A stretch of DNA of 7,929 nt from an uncultured Collinsella sp. (GCA_902478825.1 CABSMK010000078.1:1-7929), one strand, 5' to 3'. Positions 1 through 5,662 are shown, numbered from the stretch's first letter. The notes: generated from the sequence alone by a model not told the origin. Made by a program: numbers and translations.

Positions 1-12
1 TATAAGAGACAG
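1..12 (+). other. Tn5/Nextera mosaic-end remnant (non-genomic)
   Basis: The window opens with TATAAGAGACAG, identical to the last 12 bases of the 19-bp Tn5 mosaic end (AGATGTGTATAAGAGACAG) used in transposase-based library preparation. Base 13 onward continues in frame as DNA polymerase I. The simplest reading is untrimmed adapter at a contig end. It also creates a false GTG start at position 12: in related polymerases the codon here is Leu or Met in the middle of the 5'-nuclease domain (D-x-D-L/M-x-Q-L-V). Confidence 0.9.
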
Positions 13-2339
13 TGTATCAACTCGTGACCGAGCACGTCAACGTGGTCTCGACCCGCAAGGGCCTGTCCGACGTGGCGATTATGACGCCCGAGAGCGTGGA
101 CGACCTGTATCACGGCATTACGCCGGCGCTCGTGCCCGATTTTTACGGTCTAAAGGGCGATACGTCCGACAACATCCCCGGTGTACCGGGCATCGGTCCC
201 AAAAAGGCGAGTGCGCTCATTGCGAAGTACGGTAGCCTGGACGAAGTCATCGCGCATGCCGATGAGGTCAAGGGCAAGATGGGCGAGAACCTGCGCGCAC
301 ACATCGATGACGCACTACTGAGCCGCAAGGTTGCGACAATTCGCACCGATGCGCCCGTCGAGCTCGACTTTGAGGCGACGTCCTTCCCGGCATTTTCTGC
401 CGATGAGGTTTCCGCGGCGCTGGGTACGCTTGGTATCACCGCCATGCAGAACCGTTTCTTGGCGCTGATCGGCGGCGAGGGCGGGGCTGCTGCCTCCAGT
501 GTGTTTGAGATACCTGCTATGGTTCGCGCAGCCGCCGGCGATGCCGACGCGCTTGGTGCCGTTGCGGCTGAGGTCTCCCGCGCGATTGATGCCGGCGAGT
601 GGGTCGCCGCCGTGGTGGACGACGACAAGGAAGAGGGCGCGCTCTTTGGGCTGACGCGCACGCTGTGGTTGGCGACGTCCAAGGGCCTGTTCGCGCTCGA
701 GGAGGGCGACAGCTGTGCGGCGGCTGAGGTTGAGGGCTTCAACTTCGCTCACGGTGTGATCGCCGGCGTGCTTGCGAGCCTGTTTATGGAGGGCCGCGTG
801 GCGAGCCCGGATACGAAAGCGCTGCTGCACGAGCTTTCGCCCATCGATTCTTCTGAGCCCGAGCTCATGGATCCGCTCGCTGCCGATTCCACGCGTATCT
901 TCGATACCGTGGTCGCTGCCTATCTGCTGGATTCCGATCGCTCCGAGTTCGATGAGGCATATCTGGCCGATACCTATCTGCAGATGGCGTTGCCTGCGGC
1001 GCGCGGTGCAGAGGGTGCTGGTGAGGACGCTCCGGCGCCTGCCGCCCGTACTGCGGCTCTGACGCTGGCGCTCGTGGCGCCGTTGCGCGAGTGCATGGCC
1101 CGTGAGAACGCCGCCAACGTGTTCGATGGCATCGAGATGCCGCTCGTTCCGGTACTTGCCAAGATGGAGCGCGCGGGCATGCTCGTGGACCCCGACCGCC
1201 TGCACAGTCTGTCCGAGGGTCTGGCGACCCAGATCACCGAGGTCGAACGAAGCATTCGCGACCTTGCCGGTGACGAGACCTTTAACATCGGCAGCCCCAT
1301 GCAACTTTCGCATGTGCTCTTTGATGTGATGGGCCTTCCGACCAAGGGTCTCAAAAAGACCAAGCGCGGTTACTATTCGACCAATGCCAAGGTACTGAGT
1401 GATCTTGCCCGTGACCACGAGATTGTTCGTTTGATCTTAGACTGGCGCGAGAAGTCCAAAATCAAGTCCACCTATCTGGACACGCTGGGCCCGCTGCGCC
1501 GTGGTGACGGTCGTGTGCACACCACGTACAACCAGACCATCACCGCGACGGGGCGTCTGTCCTCGAGCGACCCGAACCTGCAGAACATCCCGACGCGCTC
1601 GGAGCTGGGTCGTACCGTCAAGACGGCGTTTTCGGCAGGCGAGGGAAGCGTCTTTTTGGCGGTGGACTACTCGCAGATCGAGCTGCGTCTGCTGGCACAT
1701 CTCTCGGGTGACGAGCACCTGGTGCGCGCCTTTAACGAGGGCGAGGACTTCCATGCCGAGACGGCGGCGCGCGTGTTTGGTGTGCCGGTGTCCGAGGTAA
1801 CGCCCGACTTGCGCAGTCGCGCCAAGGCCGTGAACTTTGGCATCGTGTATGGCCAGCAGGCCTACGGCCTGTCGCAGTCGCTGCATATCTCGATGGCCGA
1901 GGCACGCGACATGATCGACCGCTACTACGAGGCCTACCCGGGCGTGCGCACGTTCCTCGACAACGTGGTGGCACGCGCCAAGCAGACGGGCTACGCCGAG
2001 ACCATGTACGGCCGCCGTCGTCATATTCCCGAGCTCAAGGCCAAAAACCCGCAACTCCGCGGCTTTGGCGAGCGCACGGCCATGAACCATCCCATGCAGG
2101 GAACCGCCGCCGACATCATCAAGATCGCGATGGCCCGCGTAAGCCGCCGCCTGGAAGAGGAAGGTTTTGCCGCCCACATGATCCTGCAAGTGCACGACGA
2201 ACTGGACTTTGAGTGCCCCATCGACGAAGTCGAGCGCCTAACCACCATGGTCCGCGACGCCATGGAGCACGTAGTAGACCTCCGCGTCCCCCTAATCGCC
2301 GAAGCCAGCACCGGCATAACCTGGGCCGACGCTAAATAG
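12..2339 (+). CDS. polA: DNA polymerase I, 5'-truncated by contig end
   Basis: Family A DNA polymerase, which removes RNA primers and fills gaps in replication and repair. The visible 775 codons (numbered from position 12) begin inside the 5'-nuclease domain at YQLV, equivalent to about residue 141 of E. coli Pol I, so about 140 N-terminal residues with most nuclease metal ligands lie off the contig. A helix-3-turn-helix DNA-binding motif follows (GDTSDNIPGVPGIGPKKA, residues 49-66). Residues about 190-360 occupy the 3'-5' exonuclease position but lack its acidic ligands: VVDDDKEE stands where DxE is expected, and the last Asp motif reads AARTAALTL. Proofreading is therefore probably absent, as in many bacterial Pol I proteins. 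The polymerase domain is intact: TATGRLSSSDPNLQNIP (511-527), catalytic Asp552 in VDYSQIELR, O-helix RSRAKAVNFGIVYG (601-614, Phe609 at the E. coli Phe762 position) and Asp729 in QVHDE. It ends at TAG 2337-2339. Codon use shifts in the last ~200 bp. Confidence 0.97.
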   Translation: MYQLVTEHVNVVSTRKGLSDVAIMTPESVDDLYHGITPALVPDFYGLKGDTSDNIPGVPGIGPKKASALIAKYGSLDEVIAHADEVKGKMGENLRAHIDDALLSRKVATIRTDAPVELDFEATSFPAFSADEVSAALGTLGITAMQNRFLALIGGEGGAAASSVFEIPAMVRAAAGDADALGAVAAEVSRAIDAGEWVAAVVDDDKEEGALFGLTRTLWLATSKGLFALEEGDSCAAAEVEGFNFAHGVIAGVLASLFMEGRVASPDTKALLHELSPIDSSEPELMDPLAADSTRIFDTVVAAYLLDSDRSEFDEAYLADTYLQMALPAARGAEGAGEDAPAPAARTAALTLALVAPLRECMARENAANVFDGIEMPLVPVLAKMERAGMLVDPDRLHSLSEGLATQITEVERSIRDLAGDETFNIGSPMQLSHVLFDVMGLPTKGLKKTKRGYYSTNAKVLSDLARDHEIVRLILDWREKSKIKSTYLDTLGPLRRGDGRVHTTYNQTITATGRLSSSDPNLQNIPTRSELGRTVKTAFSAGEGSVFLAVDYSQIELRLLAHLSGDEHLVRAFNEGEDFHAETAARVFGVPVSEVTPDLRSRAKAVNFGIVYGQQAYGLSQSLHISMAEARDMIDRYYEAYPGVRTFLDNVVARAKQTGYAETMYGRRRHIPELKAKNPQLRGFGERTAMNHPMQGTAADIIKIAMARVSRRLEEEGFAAHMILQVHDELDFECPIDEVERLTTMVRDAMEHVVDLRVPLIAEASTGITWADAK

Positions 2340-2373
2340 GGAAGCATCCACAATTCCAAAGTAACCAAAACCA

Positions 2374-2407
2374 GAAGGGGGCTCCTTGCCAACAAGGAGC
2401 CCCCTTC
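2374..2407. terminator. Perfect 15-bp hairpin between convergent polA and HAD genes
   Basis: GAAGGGGGCTCCTTG (2374-2388) and CAAGGAGCCCCCTTC (2393-2407) are exact reverse complements around a CCAA loop, starting 34 bp after the polA stop. On the plus strand no T-run follows (ATTCCAAAAAAAT). On the minus strand the sequence after the stem is TGGTTTTGGTTACTTTGG, moderately T-rich. It is probably a terminator shared by the two convergent genes, with the better U-tract for transcripts from the HAD side. Confidence 0.75.
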
Positions 2408-2433
2408 ATTCCAAAAAAATCAGCCAAGTATCT

Positions 2434-2449
2434 AGACGCCAAGACGCCA
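2434..2449. repeat. Tandem 8-bp repeat AGACGCCA x2
   Basis: AGACGCCA occurs twice back to back (2434-2441 and 2442-2449) in the convergent intergenic region between the two hairpins. No function is apparent; it may be slippage. Confidence 0.5.
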
Positions 2450-2474
2450 TCCAGGCGGCAAGCAAGTCACCGCA

Positions 2475-2520
2475 GGACCTGACCGAGCGAAAAACTTACC
2501 CGCCTCGCCCGGCCAGGTCC
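2475..2520 (-). terminator. 15-bp hairpin downstream of HAD gene, complete only in minus-strand RNA
   Basis: The arms are 2475-2489 (GGACCTGACCGAGCG) and 2506-2520 (CGCCCGGCCAGGTCC). In minus-strand RNA they pair over all 15 positions with two G-U wobbles; in plus-strand RNA those two positions become A-C mismatches. The structure therefore belongs to the transcript of the HAD gene, whose stop lies 11 bp upstream. The 16-nt loop contains UUUUU, but no T-run follows the 3' arm, so it is an atypical terminator. It could equally be a 3'-UTR stabilising element or a dispersed palindrome. Confidence 0.5.
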
Positions 2521-2531
2521 GATGAGCTACG

Positions 2532-3359
2532 TTAACGAGCCTCCAAGATGGCGTCGATGAGCGTCAGTACGCCCCCGTCGTTGTTGCTCGGAATGCGCCA
2601 TTTGGCATGCGCGTTCATGTGCTCCTCGGCATTGTCCACGATAAAGCTGTGACCGACGCGCTCCAGCATGGGGATGTCGTTGTACGTATCGCCCACGGCG
2701 GCGGCGTCGGCGATATCGATGCCCAGGTGTTCGCACAGGTGCGCGACGCCGGCGCCCTTGTCGACGCCCAGGTTCATAAAGTCGATCCACTCGCGCCCGG
2801 CGTTGGTGACGTAGAGCTTGTCCGAGAACTCGGGGCTATAGGTCTCGCGGAAAGCGGGCTCGGCGTCGTAGCCGGGGAAGAAGACCGAAATCTTGTTGGA
2901 CTCGAAATCAATGCCCTCAAAGCTGTCGACGTAGTTGATTGTGTTGTAGTAGACGCTGATCTCGTCGTGGTATTGATGGTCGCGGGCAAGCACGTAGAAC
3001 TCGTCGAAGCAGCACAGGACGGGGACAGCGCGAGGATCCTCCGAGGCACGGCTCAAGACCTGCTGATACAGCTCCACGTCAATATTGCTCTTATAGATAT
3101 AGCTGCCGCGATAGATCACGCAAGCTCCGTTGTCGGGACAAAAGGCGAGGCGGTTCTTGATGCCCTCGAACATCTCCTCGAGCTTGGGGGCGGGACGTCC
3201 GCTGGCGGGGCAGAATACGATGCCGGCGTCGGCGAGCTTGTCCAGGCGCTCATCAAGACCCTGGGGCAGCACACGCTCGTCGGTCAGCAGCGTCTTGTCC
3301 ATATCGACGGCGAGAATCTTAATGTTGCCGATGTTGGCGTCCGATTCGTAAGTTTGCAT
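2532..3359 (-). CDS. HAD-superfamily hydrolase, Cof-like (type IIB) phosphatase
   Basis: A 275-aa soluble protein of normal length for the Cof/YbiV-type HAD phosphatases, which dephosphorylate small sugar or cofactor phosphates. All core motifs are present: motif I AVDMDKTLL (nucleophile Asp19, acid/base Asp21), motif II PASGRP (Ser53), CPDNGA (74-79) at the usual cap entry, motif III Lys201 (GVDKG) and motif IV VGDTYNDIPML (222-232, Asp224 and Asp228). Residues about 85-185 form the C2-type cap, which sets substrate choice; the substrate cannot be predicted from sequence. Motif I has Lys22 where most Cof proteins have Gly (DxDGT). The start is ATG 3359, preceded by GAAAGG with 9 nt spacing. 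There is no signal peptide or membrane segment. The gene is monocistronic, convergent with polA and divergent from the argG leader. A candidate minus-strand -10, TATAAC at 3395-3400, has no convincing -35. Confidence 0.9.
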   Translation of the reverse strand: MQTYESDANIGNIKILAVDMDKTLLTDERVLPQGLDERLDKLADAGIVFCPASGRPAPKLEEMFEGIKNRLAFCPDNGACVIYRGSYIYKSNIDVELYQQVLSRASEDPRAVPVLCCFDEFYVLARDHQYHDEISVYYNTINYVDSFEGIDFESNKISVFFPGYDAEPAFRETYSPEFSDKLYVTNAGREWIDFMNLGVDKGAGVAHLCEHLGIDIADAAAVGDTYNDIPMLERVGHSFIVDNAEEHMNAHAKWRIPSNNDGGVLTLIDAILEAR

Positions 3360-3419
3360 AAAAATGCGCCTTTCGTTTCGAGATTGTTTCAGACGTTATA
3401 ACCATCAACTCGTAGTCAG

Positions 3420-3497
3420 GCGTATTTTCGCAGGAATGGTGCGTATTTGCACCACGCTTCACAAAGTAATGAAAAAACTTTTCAGAAATTTGAATTT
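3420..3497. promoter_or_regulatory. Cluster of palindromes and a phased direct repeat in the divergent HAD/argG region
   Basis: Four elements lie within 80 bp just upstream of the likely argG-leader promoter. (a) GCGTATTTTCGCA at 3420-3432 and GCGTATTTGCA at 3441-3451 share GCGTATTT, with starts 21 bp apart, about two helical turns. (b) TGGTGC-GTATTT-GCACCA (3437-3454) is a perfect 6+6 inverted repeat overlapping the second copy. (c) TGAAAA-AAC-TTTTCA (3470-3484) is a perfect inverted repeat. (d) AAATT-TG-AATTT is at 3486-3497. These look like operator sites for a dimeric regulator of one or both flanking genes. None clearly matches the classic 5-4-5 ArgR box (TGAAT-N4-ATTCA), although TGAAA-N5-TTTCA is close in layout. 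Confidence 0.4.
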
Positions 3498-3502
3498 GTC
3501 GC

Positions 3503-3530
3503 TTGTGCTGCGGGCACTTTAGCGTAATAT
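3503..3530 (+). promoter_or_regulatory. Candidate sigma-70-type promoter for the argG leader transcript
   Basis: TTGTGC (3503-3508) and TAATAT (3525-3530) are separated by 16 bp and resemble -35 and -10 boxes. Transcription would start near 3537, giving about 95 nt before the 24-codon leader ORF and about 375 nt before argG. The surrounding DNA is clearly more AT-rich than the genes, and the possible operators at 3420-3497 lie immediately upstream. Confidence 0.5.
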
Positions 3531-3633
3531 AGCGACCATCGAAAACGGAGACGGAAAAACAACCGCTTACCGAGTAAAAGGTACCGTTTACGATATTTGA
3601 ATTGCGCCCGGCGATACGTGAAAGGAGAGGCAG

Positions 3634-3708
3634 ATGCAGTTCGTAAAGATCATCACCACTGCAGACAATGCCATCCGACGCCAGCGCGCAATTTCCCGAC
3701 GACGATAA
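3634..3708 (+). CDS. Candidate arginine-rich leader peptide upstream of argG
   Basis: A 24-codon ORF that starts MQFVKIITTAD and ends IRRQRAISRRR before TAA (3706-3708). It has a near-ideal ribosome binding site, AAAGGAG at 3621-3627, 6 nt before ATG 3634. Six of the last ten codons are arginine: CGA CGC (R15, R16), CGC (R18) and CGA CGA CGA (R22-R24), the last three directly before the stop. CGA is sparse in the adjacent argG, which uses CGC and CGT. The gene 205 bp downstream makes arginine. By analogy with his, trp and leu leader peptides, a ribosome stalling at the Arg codons when charged tRNA-Arg is scarce would sense arginine supply. The first gene-like sequence downstream is argG, and competing hairpins start within the last Arg codons. 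The ORF and its codons are directly visible; the regulatory role is inferred. It may instead be a chance short ORF, but the RBS quality and Arg bias argue against that. Confidence 0.65.
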   Translation: MQFVKIITTADNAIRRQRAISRRR

Positions 3709-3819
3709 CAATCGTCTCTGTCCGCATGGGGCGAATTGCCTCAACAGAGTCATTTTGAGGTCGTTGGGTTTTAGCACGACATTGCTGCATGTTTCTAGGG
3801 CATGTATGTGCTGATTTTT
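3701..3819 (+). promoter_or_regulatory. Candidate transcription attenuator: competing hairpins plus terminator in argG leader
   Basis: Pairings read by eye: (P) GACGAT 3701-3706 with ATCGTC 3711-3716, overlapping the last Arg codons and stop; (A) CTCTGT 3716-3721 with ACAGAG 3744-3749, extended inside by TGGGG 3727-3731 with CCTCA 3739-3743; (B) CCTCAA 3739-3744 with TTGAGG 3755-3760, exclusive with A; (C) GTCGT 3760-3764 with ACGAC 3776-3780; (T) TTAGCAC 3771-3777 with GTGCTGA 3808-3814 plus inner TGCATG 3786-3791 with CATGTA 3801-3806, followed directly by TTTTT (3815-3819). T looks like an intrinsic terminator and is exclusive with C. A ribosome on the Arg codons would cover P, one on the stop codon would reach into A, so translation state could select the fold. 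The exact switch topology is not resolved, and T has an asymmetric internal loop. Confidence 0.45.
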
Positions 3820-3913
3820 GCTATTTAACCTGATATTGCACGGTATATGACCTTGAAATGACTTGCAACTGACCGATGTTCTAACTAGCTACCAAGGGCG
3901 AAAGGAAACAGCC

Positions 3914-5140
3914 ATGAGCAAGGAAAAAGTCGTTCTCGCATATTCCGGTGGTCTTGATACATCCGTATGTGTCAAGTGGCTCCAGGACGAGAAGAATCTC
4001 GATGTCGTTTGCGTCTGCGGCAACGTGGGCCAGGAAGAGACCGGACTGGATGCCAAGAAGCAGAAGGCGCTCGACCTGGGCGTTCTCGATTGCCAGGTGC
4101 TCGACCTGCGCGACGAGTTCTCCGATGAGTTCCTGACCAAAGCCATCGCAGCAAACTCCATGTACGAGAACAAGTATCCGCTGCTCTCCGCCCTGTCTCG
4201 CCCGCTGCTTGCCAAGAAGCTTGTTGAGGTCGCCCACGAGTTTGGCGCGACCTACGTCGCCCACGGCTGCACCGGCAAGGGTAACGACCAGGTTCGTTTT
4301 GAGGCTGCCGTCAAGGCCCTCGACCCTGAGCTCAAGGTTATCGCCCCGGTGCGCGAGTGGGATCTGAAGTGCCGTCCCGACGAGGTCGCCTATGCCCACG
4401 CCCACAACGTGCCGGTTCCCGAGGGTGCCAACGATAACCCCTACTCCATCGACGACAACCTGTGGGGTCGCGCCATCGAGTGCGGTCACCTGGAGGACCC
4501 TTGGAATGAGCCGCTCGATGACGCTTGGGTTATGACCAAGAACCCCGAGGACACGCCTGACGCCCCGACCTATACCGAGATCGAGTTTGAGGCCGGCAAG
4601 CCTGTCGCCGTCGACGGCAAGAAGATGAAGCTCTCCGAGATCGTCATCGCCCTCAACAAGATTTCGGGCGACAACGGCTTTGGCCGTCTTGACCTGGTCG
4701 AGGATCGTCTGGTGGGCCTCAAGAGCCGCGAGTGCTATGAGGTTCCCGGCGCCCTGACGCTCATCACCGCCCACAAGGCGCTCGAGGACATCTGCGTCGA
4801 GGGCGACCTGCTCAAGACCAAGATCAAGCTCGAGCAGGATTGGGCCACCGCCGTGTACAACGGCCAGTGGTACAGCCCGCTCAAGAACGCGCTCGACGCC
4901 TTTATGGCCGATACCCAGAAGTTCGTGACCGGCACTGTCCGTCTGAAGTTCTTTAAGGGCAACTGCCATGTCGTCGGCCGCAAGAGTCCCTTCAGCCTCT
5001 ACGACTACGGCCTGGCTACCTACGACCGCGACACCACGTTTGACGAGAAGGCCAGCGCCGGCTTTATCGAGATCGATACGCTGTCGCTCAAGACGTGGGC
5101 AAAGGTCCAGGGCCCCAGCTCTGCTGCCGCCCAGGCCTAG
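3914..5140 (+). CDS. argG: Argininosuccinate synthase
   Basis: Joins citrulline and aspartate using ATP to give argininosuccinate, AMP and PPi: the penultimate step of arginine synthesis, cytosolic, normally a homotetramer. The 408-aa product is full length for the family. It has the N-type ATP pyrophosphatase loop AYSGGLDTS (9-17), NVGQEE (37-42), the citrulline/aspartate-binding stretch ENKYPLLSALSRPLLAK (85-101), HGCTGKGNDQVRFE (117-130), YSIDDNLWGRAIE (177-189) and GRLDLVEDRLVGLKSRE (257-273). The start is ATG 3914, preceded by GAAAGGAAA about 7 nt upstream; an in-frame TTG at 3863 would add 17 residues with no family support. Codon use is strongly biased to C/G-ending codons, suggesting good expression. 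It lies 205 bp after the Arg-rich leader ORF and probably depends on read-through of the attenuator at 3701-3819. argH follows about 520 bp downstream. Confidence 0.97.
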   Translation: MSKEKVVLAYSGGLDTSVCVKWLQDEKNLDVVCVCGNVGQEETGLDAKKQKALDLGVLDCQVLDLRDEFSDEFLTKAIAANSMYENKYPLLSALSRPLLAKKLVEVAHEFGATYVAHGCTGKGNDQVRFEAAVKALDPELKVIAPVREWDLKCRPDEVAYAHAHNVPVPEGANDNPYSIDDNLWGRAIECGHLEDPWNEPLDDAWVMTKNPEDTPDAPTYTEIEFEAGKPVAVDGKKMKLSEIVIALNKISGDNGFGRLDLVEDRLVGLKSRECYEVPGALTLITAHKALEDICVEGDLLKTKIKLEQDWATAVYNGQWYSPLKNALDAFMADTQKFVTGTVRLKFFKGNCHVVGRKSPFSLYDYGLATYDRDTTFDEKASAGFIEIDTLSLKTWAKVQGPSSAAAQA

Positions 5141-5155
5141 CGCCTCCTTCCCTTG

Positions 5156-5218
5156 GTATCCGCGCGGCCCATCCGCGTGATACATAACGGGCGCACGGGG
5201 TCCCTACCTTTCGTTATG
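5156..5218 (+). other. Two adjacent hairpins after argG
   Basis: The first hairpin begins 15 bp after the argG stop: GTATC (5156-5160) and CGCGG (5163-5167) pair with CCGCG (5173-5177) and GATAC (5179-5183) around CCCAT, 10 bp with a small internal loop. The second pairs CATAACG (5183-5189) with CGTTATG (5212-5218) around 22 nt. Neither is followed by a clear U-run. They may protect the 3' end of argG mRNA or cause partial termination. Confidence 0.4.
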
Positions 5219-5293
5219 CTTGCTGACACTTCTTAACATCGGTGGCCCCTACGTTCCGCCCGCATATATGATGCCGCAACTGTGGCTGAGTCC

Positions 5294-5323
5294 GAGCCCC
5301 GCCGGGGTTGTCCGGCGGGGCTC
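5294..5323 (+). terminator. GC-rich 12-bp terminator-like hairpin between argG and argH
   Basis: GAGCCCCGCCGG (5294-5305) and CCGGCGGGGCTC (5312-5323) pair perfectly around GGTTGT. The tail CTTCTATCAATTT is only moderately T-rich. It lies 154 bp after the argG stop and 51 bp before the 56-aa ORF. It probably ends argG transcription at least partly, which would require a separate promoter for the downstream ORF and argH. No convincing -35/-10 pair was found; the AT-run TATATATAT (5351-5359) is the only -10-like stretch. Confidence 0.7.
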
Positions 5324-5373
5324 CTTCTATCAATTTGGCGGCTCTGCGCCTATATATATGAGGAGTATCCATT

Positions 5374-5544
5374 ATGTTCAATGCTATCGCGCATGCTTTA
5401 CTTGCCCTCGCGCCCGAGTTCGATGCTGCAAGGGTCGAGGACGTCCCTATGAGCCTGAAGGCCTGGATCGATGGTTCGCAGGGCAACATCCGGAGGGAGA
5501 CGTTGGGCGCCAAGTGCATGGCGCGTCACTTCTTTGCAAATTAG
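5374..5544 (+). CDS. Unrecognised 56-aa small protein between argG and argH
   Basis: ATG 5374 is preceded by AGGAG (5361-5365) with 8 nt spacing, and the ORF runs 56 codons to TAG 5542-5544. The protein starts MFNAIAHALLALAPEFDAA, continues through MSLKAWIDGSQGN (26-38) and ends RETLGAKCMARHFFAN (41-56). Codon use resembles the flanking genes. The N-terminal ~13 residues are hydrophobic with a possible amphipathic helix, but too short and Ala-rich for a convincing signal peptide or membrane anchor. The single Cys is residue 48. It is not Arg-enriched in the manner of a leader peptide (four Arg, spread out). I do not recognise the family. It sits between a terminator-like hairpin and argH, 118 bp before the argH ATG, and may share a transcript with argH. 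A real small protein is more likely than not given the RBS; its function is unknown. Confidence 0.6.
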   Translation: MFNAIAHALLALAPEFDAARVEDVPMSLKAWIDGSQGNIRRETLGAKCMARHFFAN

Positions 5545-5662
5545 CTACATGGCTCCGCACACGGTGGGGAATGTGTAAAACTAGCGGTTGAAAAATCGCT
5601 TTAGCGATATGGCGCATTGCTTTGGGCGCTTGTTTTGGTATTTGGAGAAAGGGGACGGTTCC

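Noticed and set aside
315..1418. 367-codon minus-strand open frame within polA
   Set aside because: Antisense to a conserved polymerase; composition is low-complexity Arg/Gly/His typical of shadow frames.
3319..3777. 152-codon minus-strand open frame spanning the divergent region
   Set aside because: It overlaps the HAD start, the argG-leader promoter and the Arg leader ORF; no RBS or family resemblance. The open frame reflects an AT-rich noncoding region.
3537..3819. T-box or known riboswitch in the argG leader
   Set aside because: No T-box AGGGUGGNACCGCG sequence or other consensus was found; GGTACCG near 3581 is too short to support it. The Arg-codon ORF explains the leader better.
3863..3913. 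Upstream TTG start for argG
   Set aside because: No RBS and 17 extra residues absent from ArgG proteins; ATG 3914 has a good RBS and gives the canonical N-terminus.
3881..5185. Long minus-strand open frame (434 codons) opposite argG
   Set aside because: It is exactly antisense to argG and is a by-product of GC-rich codon structure; no RBS, no recognisable domains.
5220..5591. 123-codon plus-strand open frame between argG and argH
   Set aside because: It reads through the GC-rich terminator stem and overlaps the 56-aa ORF in another frame; it lacks an RBS, whereas the 56-aa ORF has a strong one.
5588..5662. Upstream TTG start for argH
   Set aside because: It would add 25 unrelated residues; ATG 5663 has AAAGGGG 8 nt upstream and starts with the conserved ALWGGRF.
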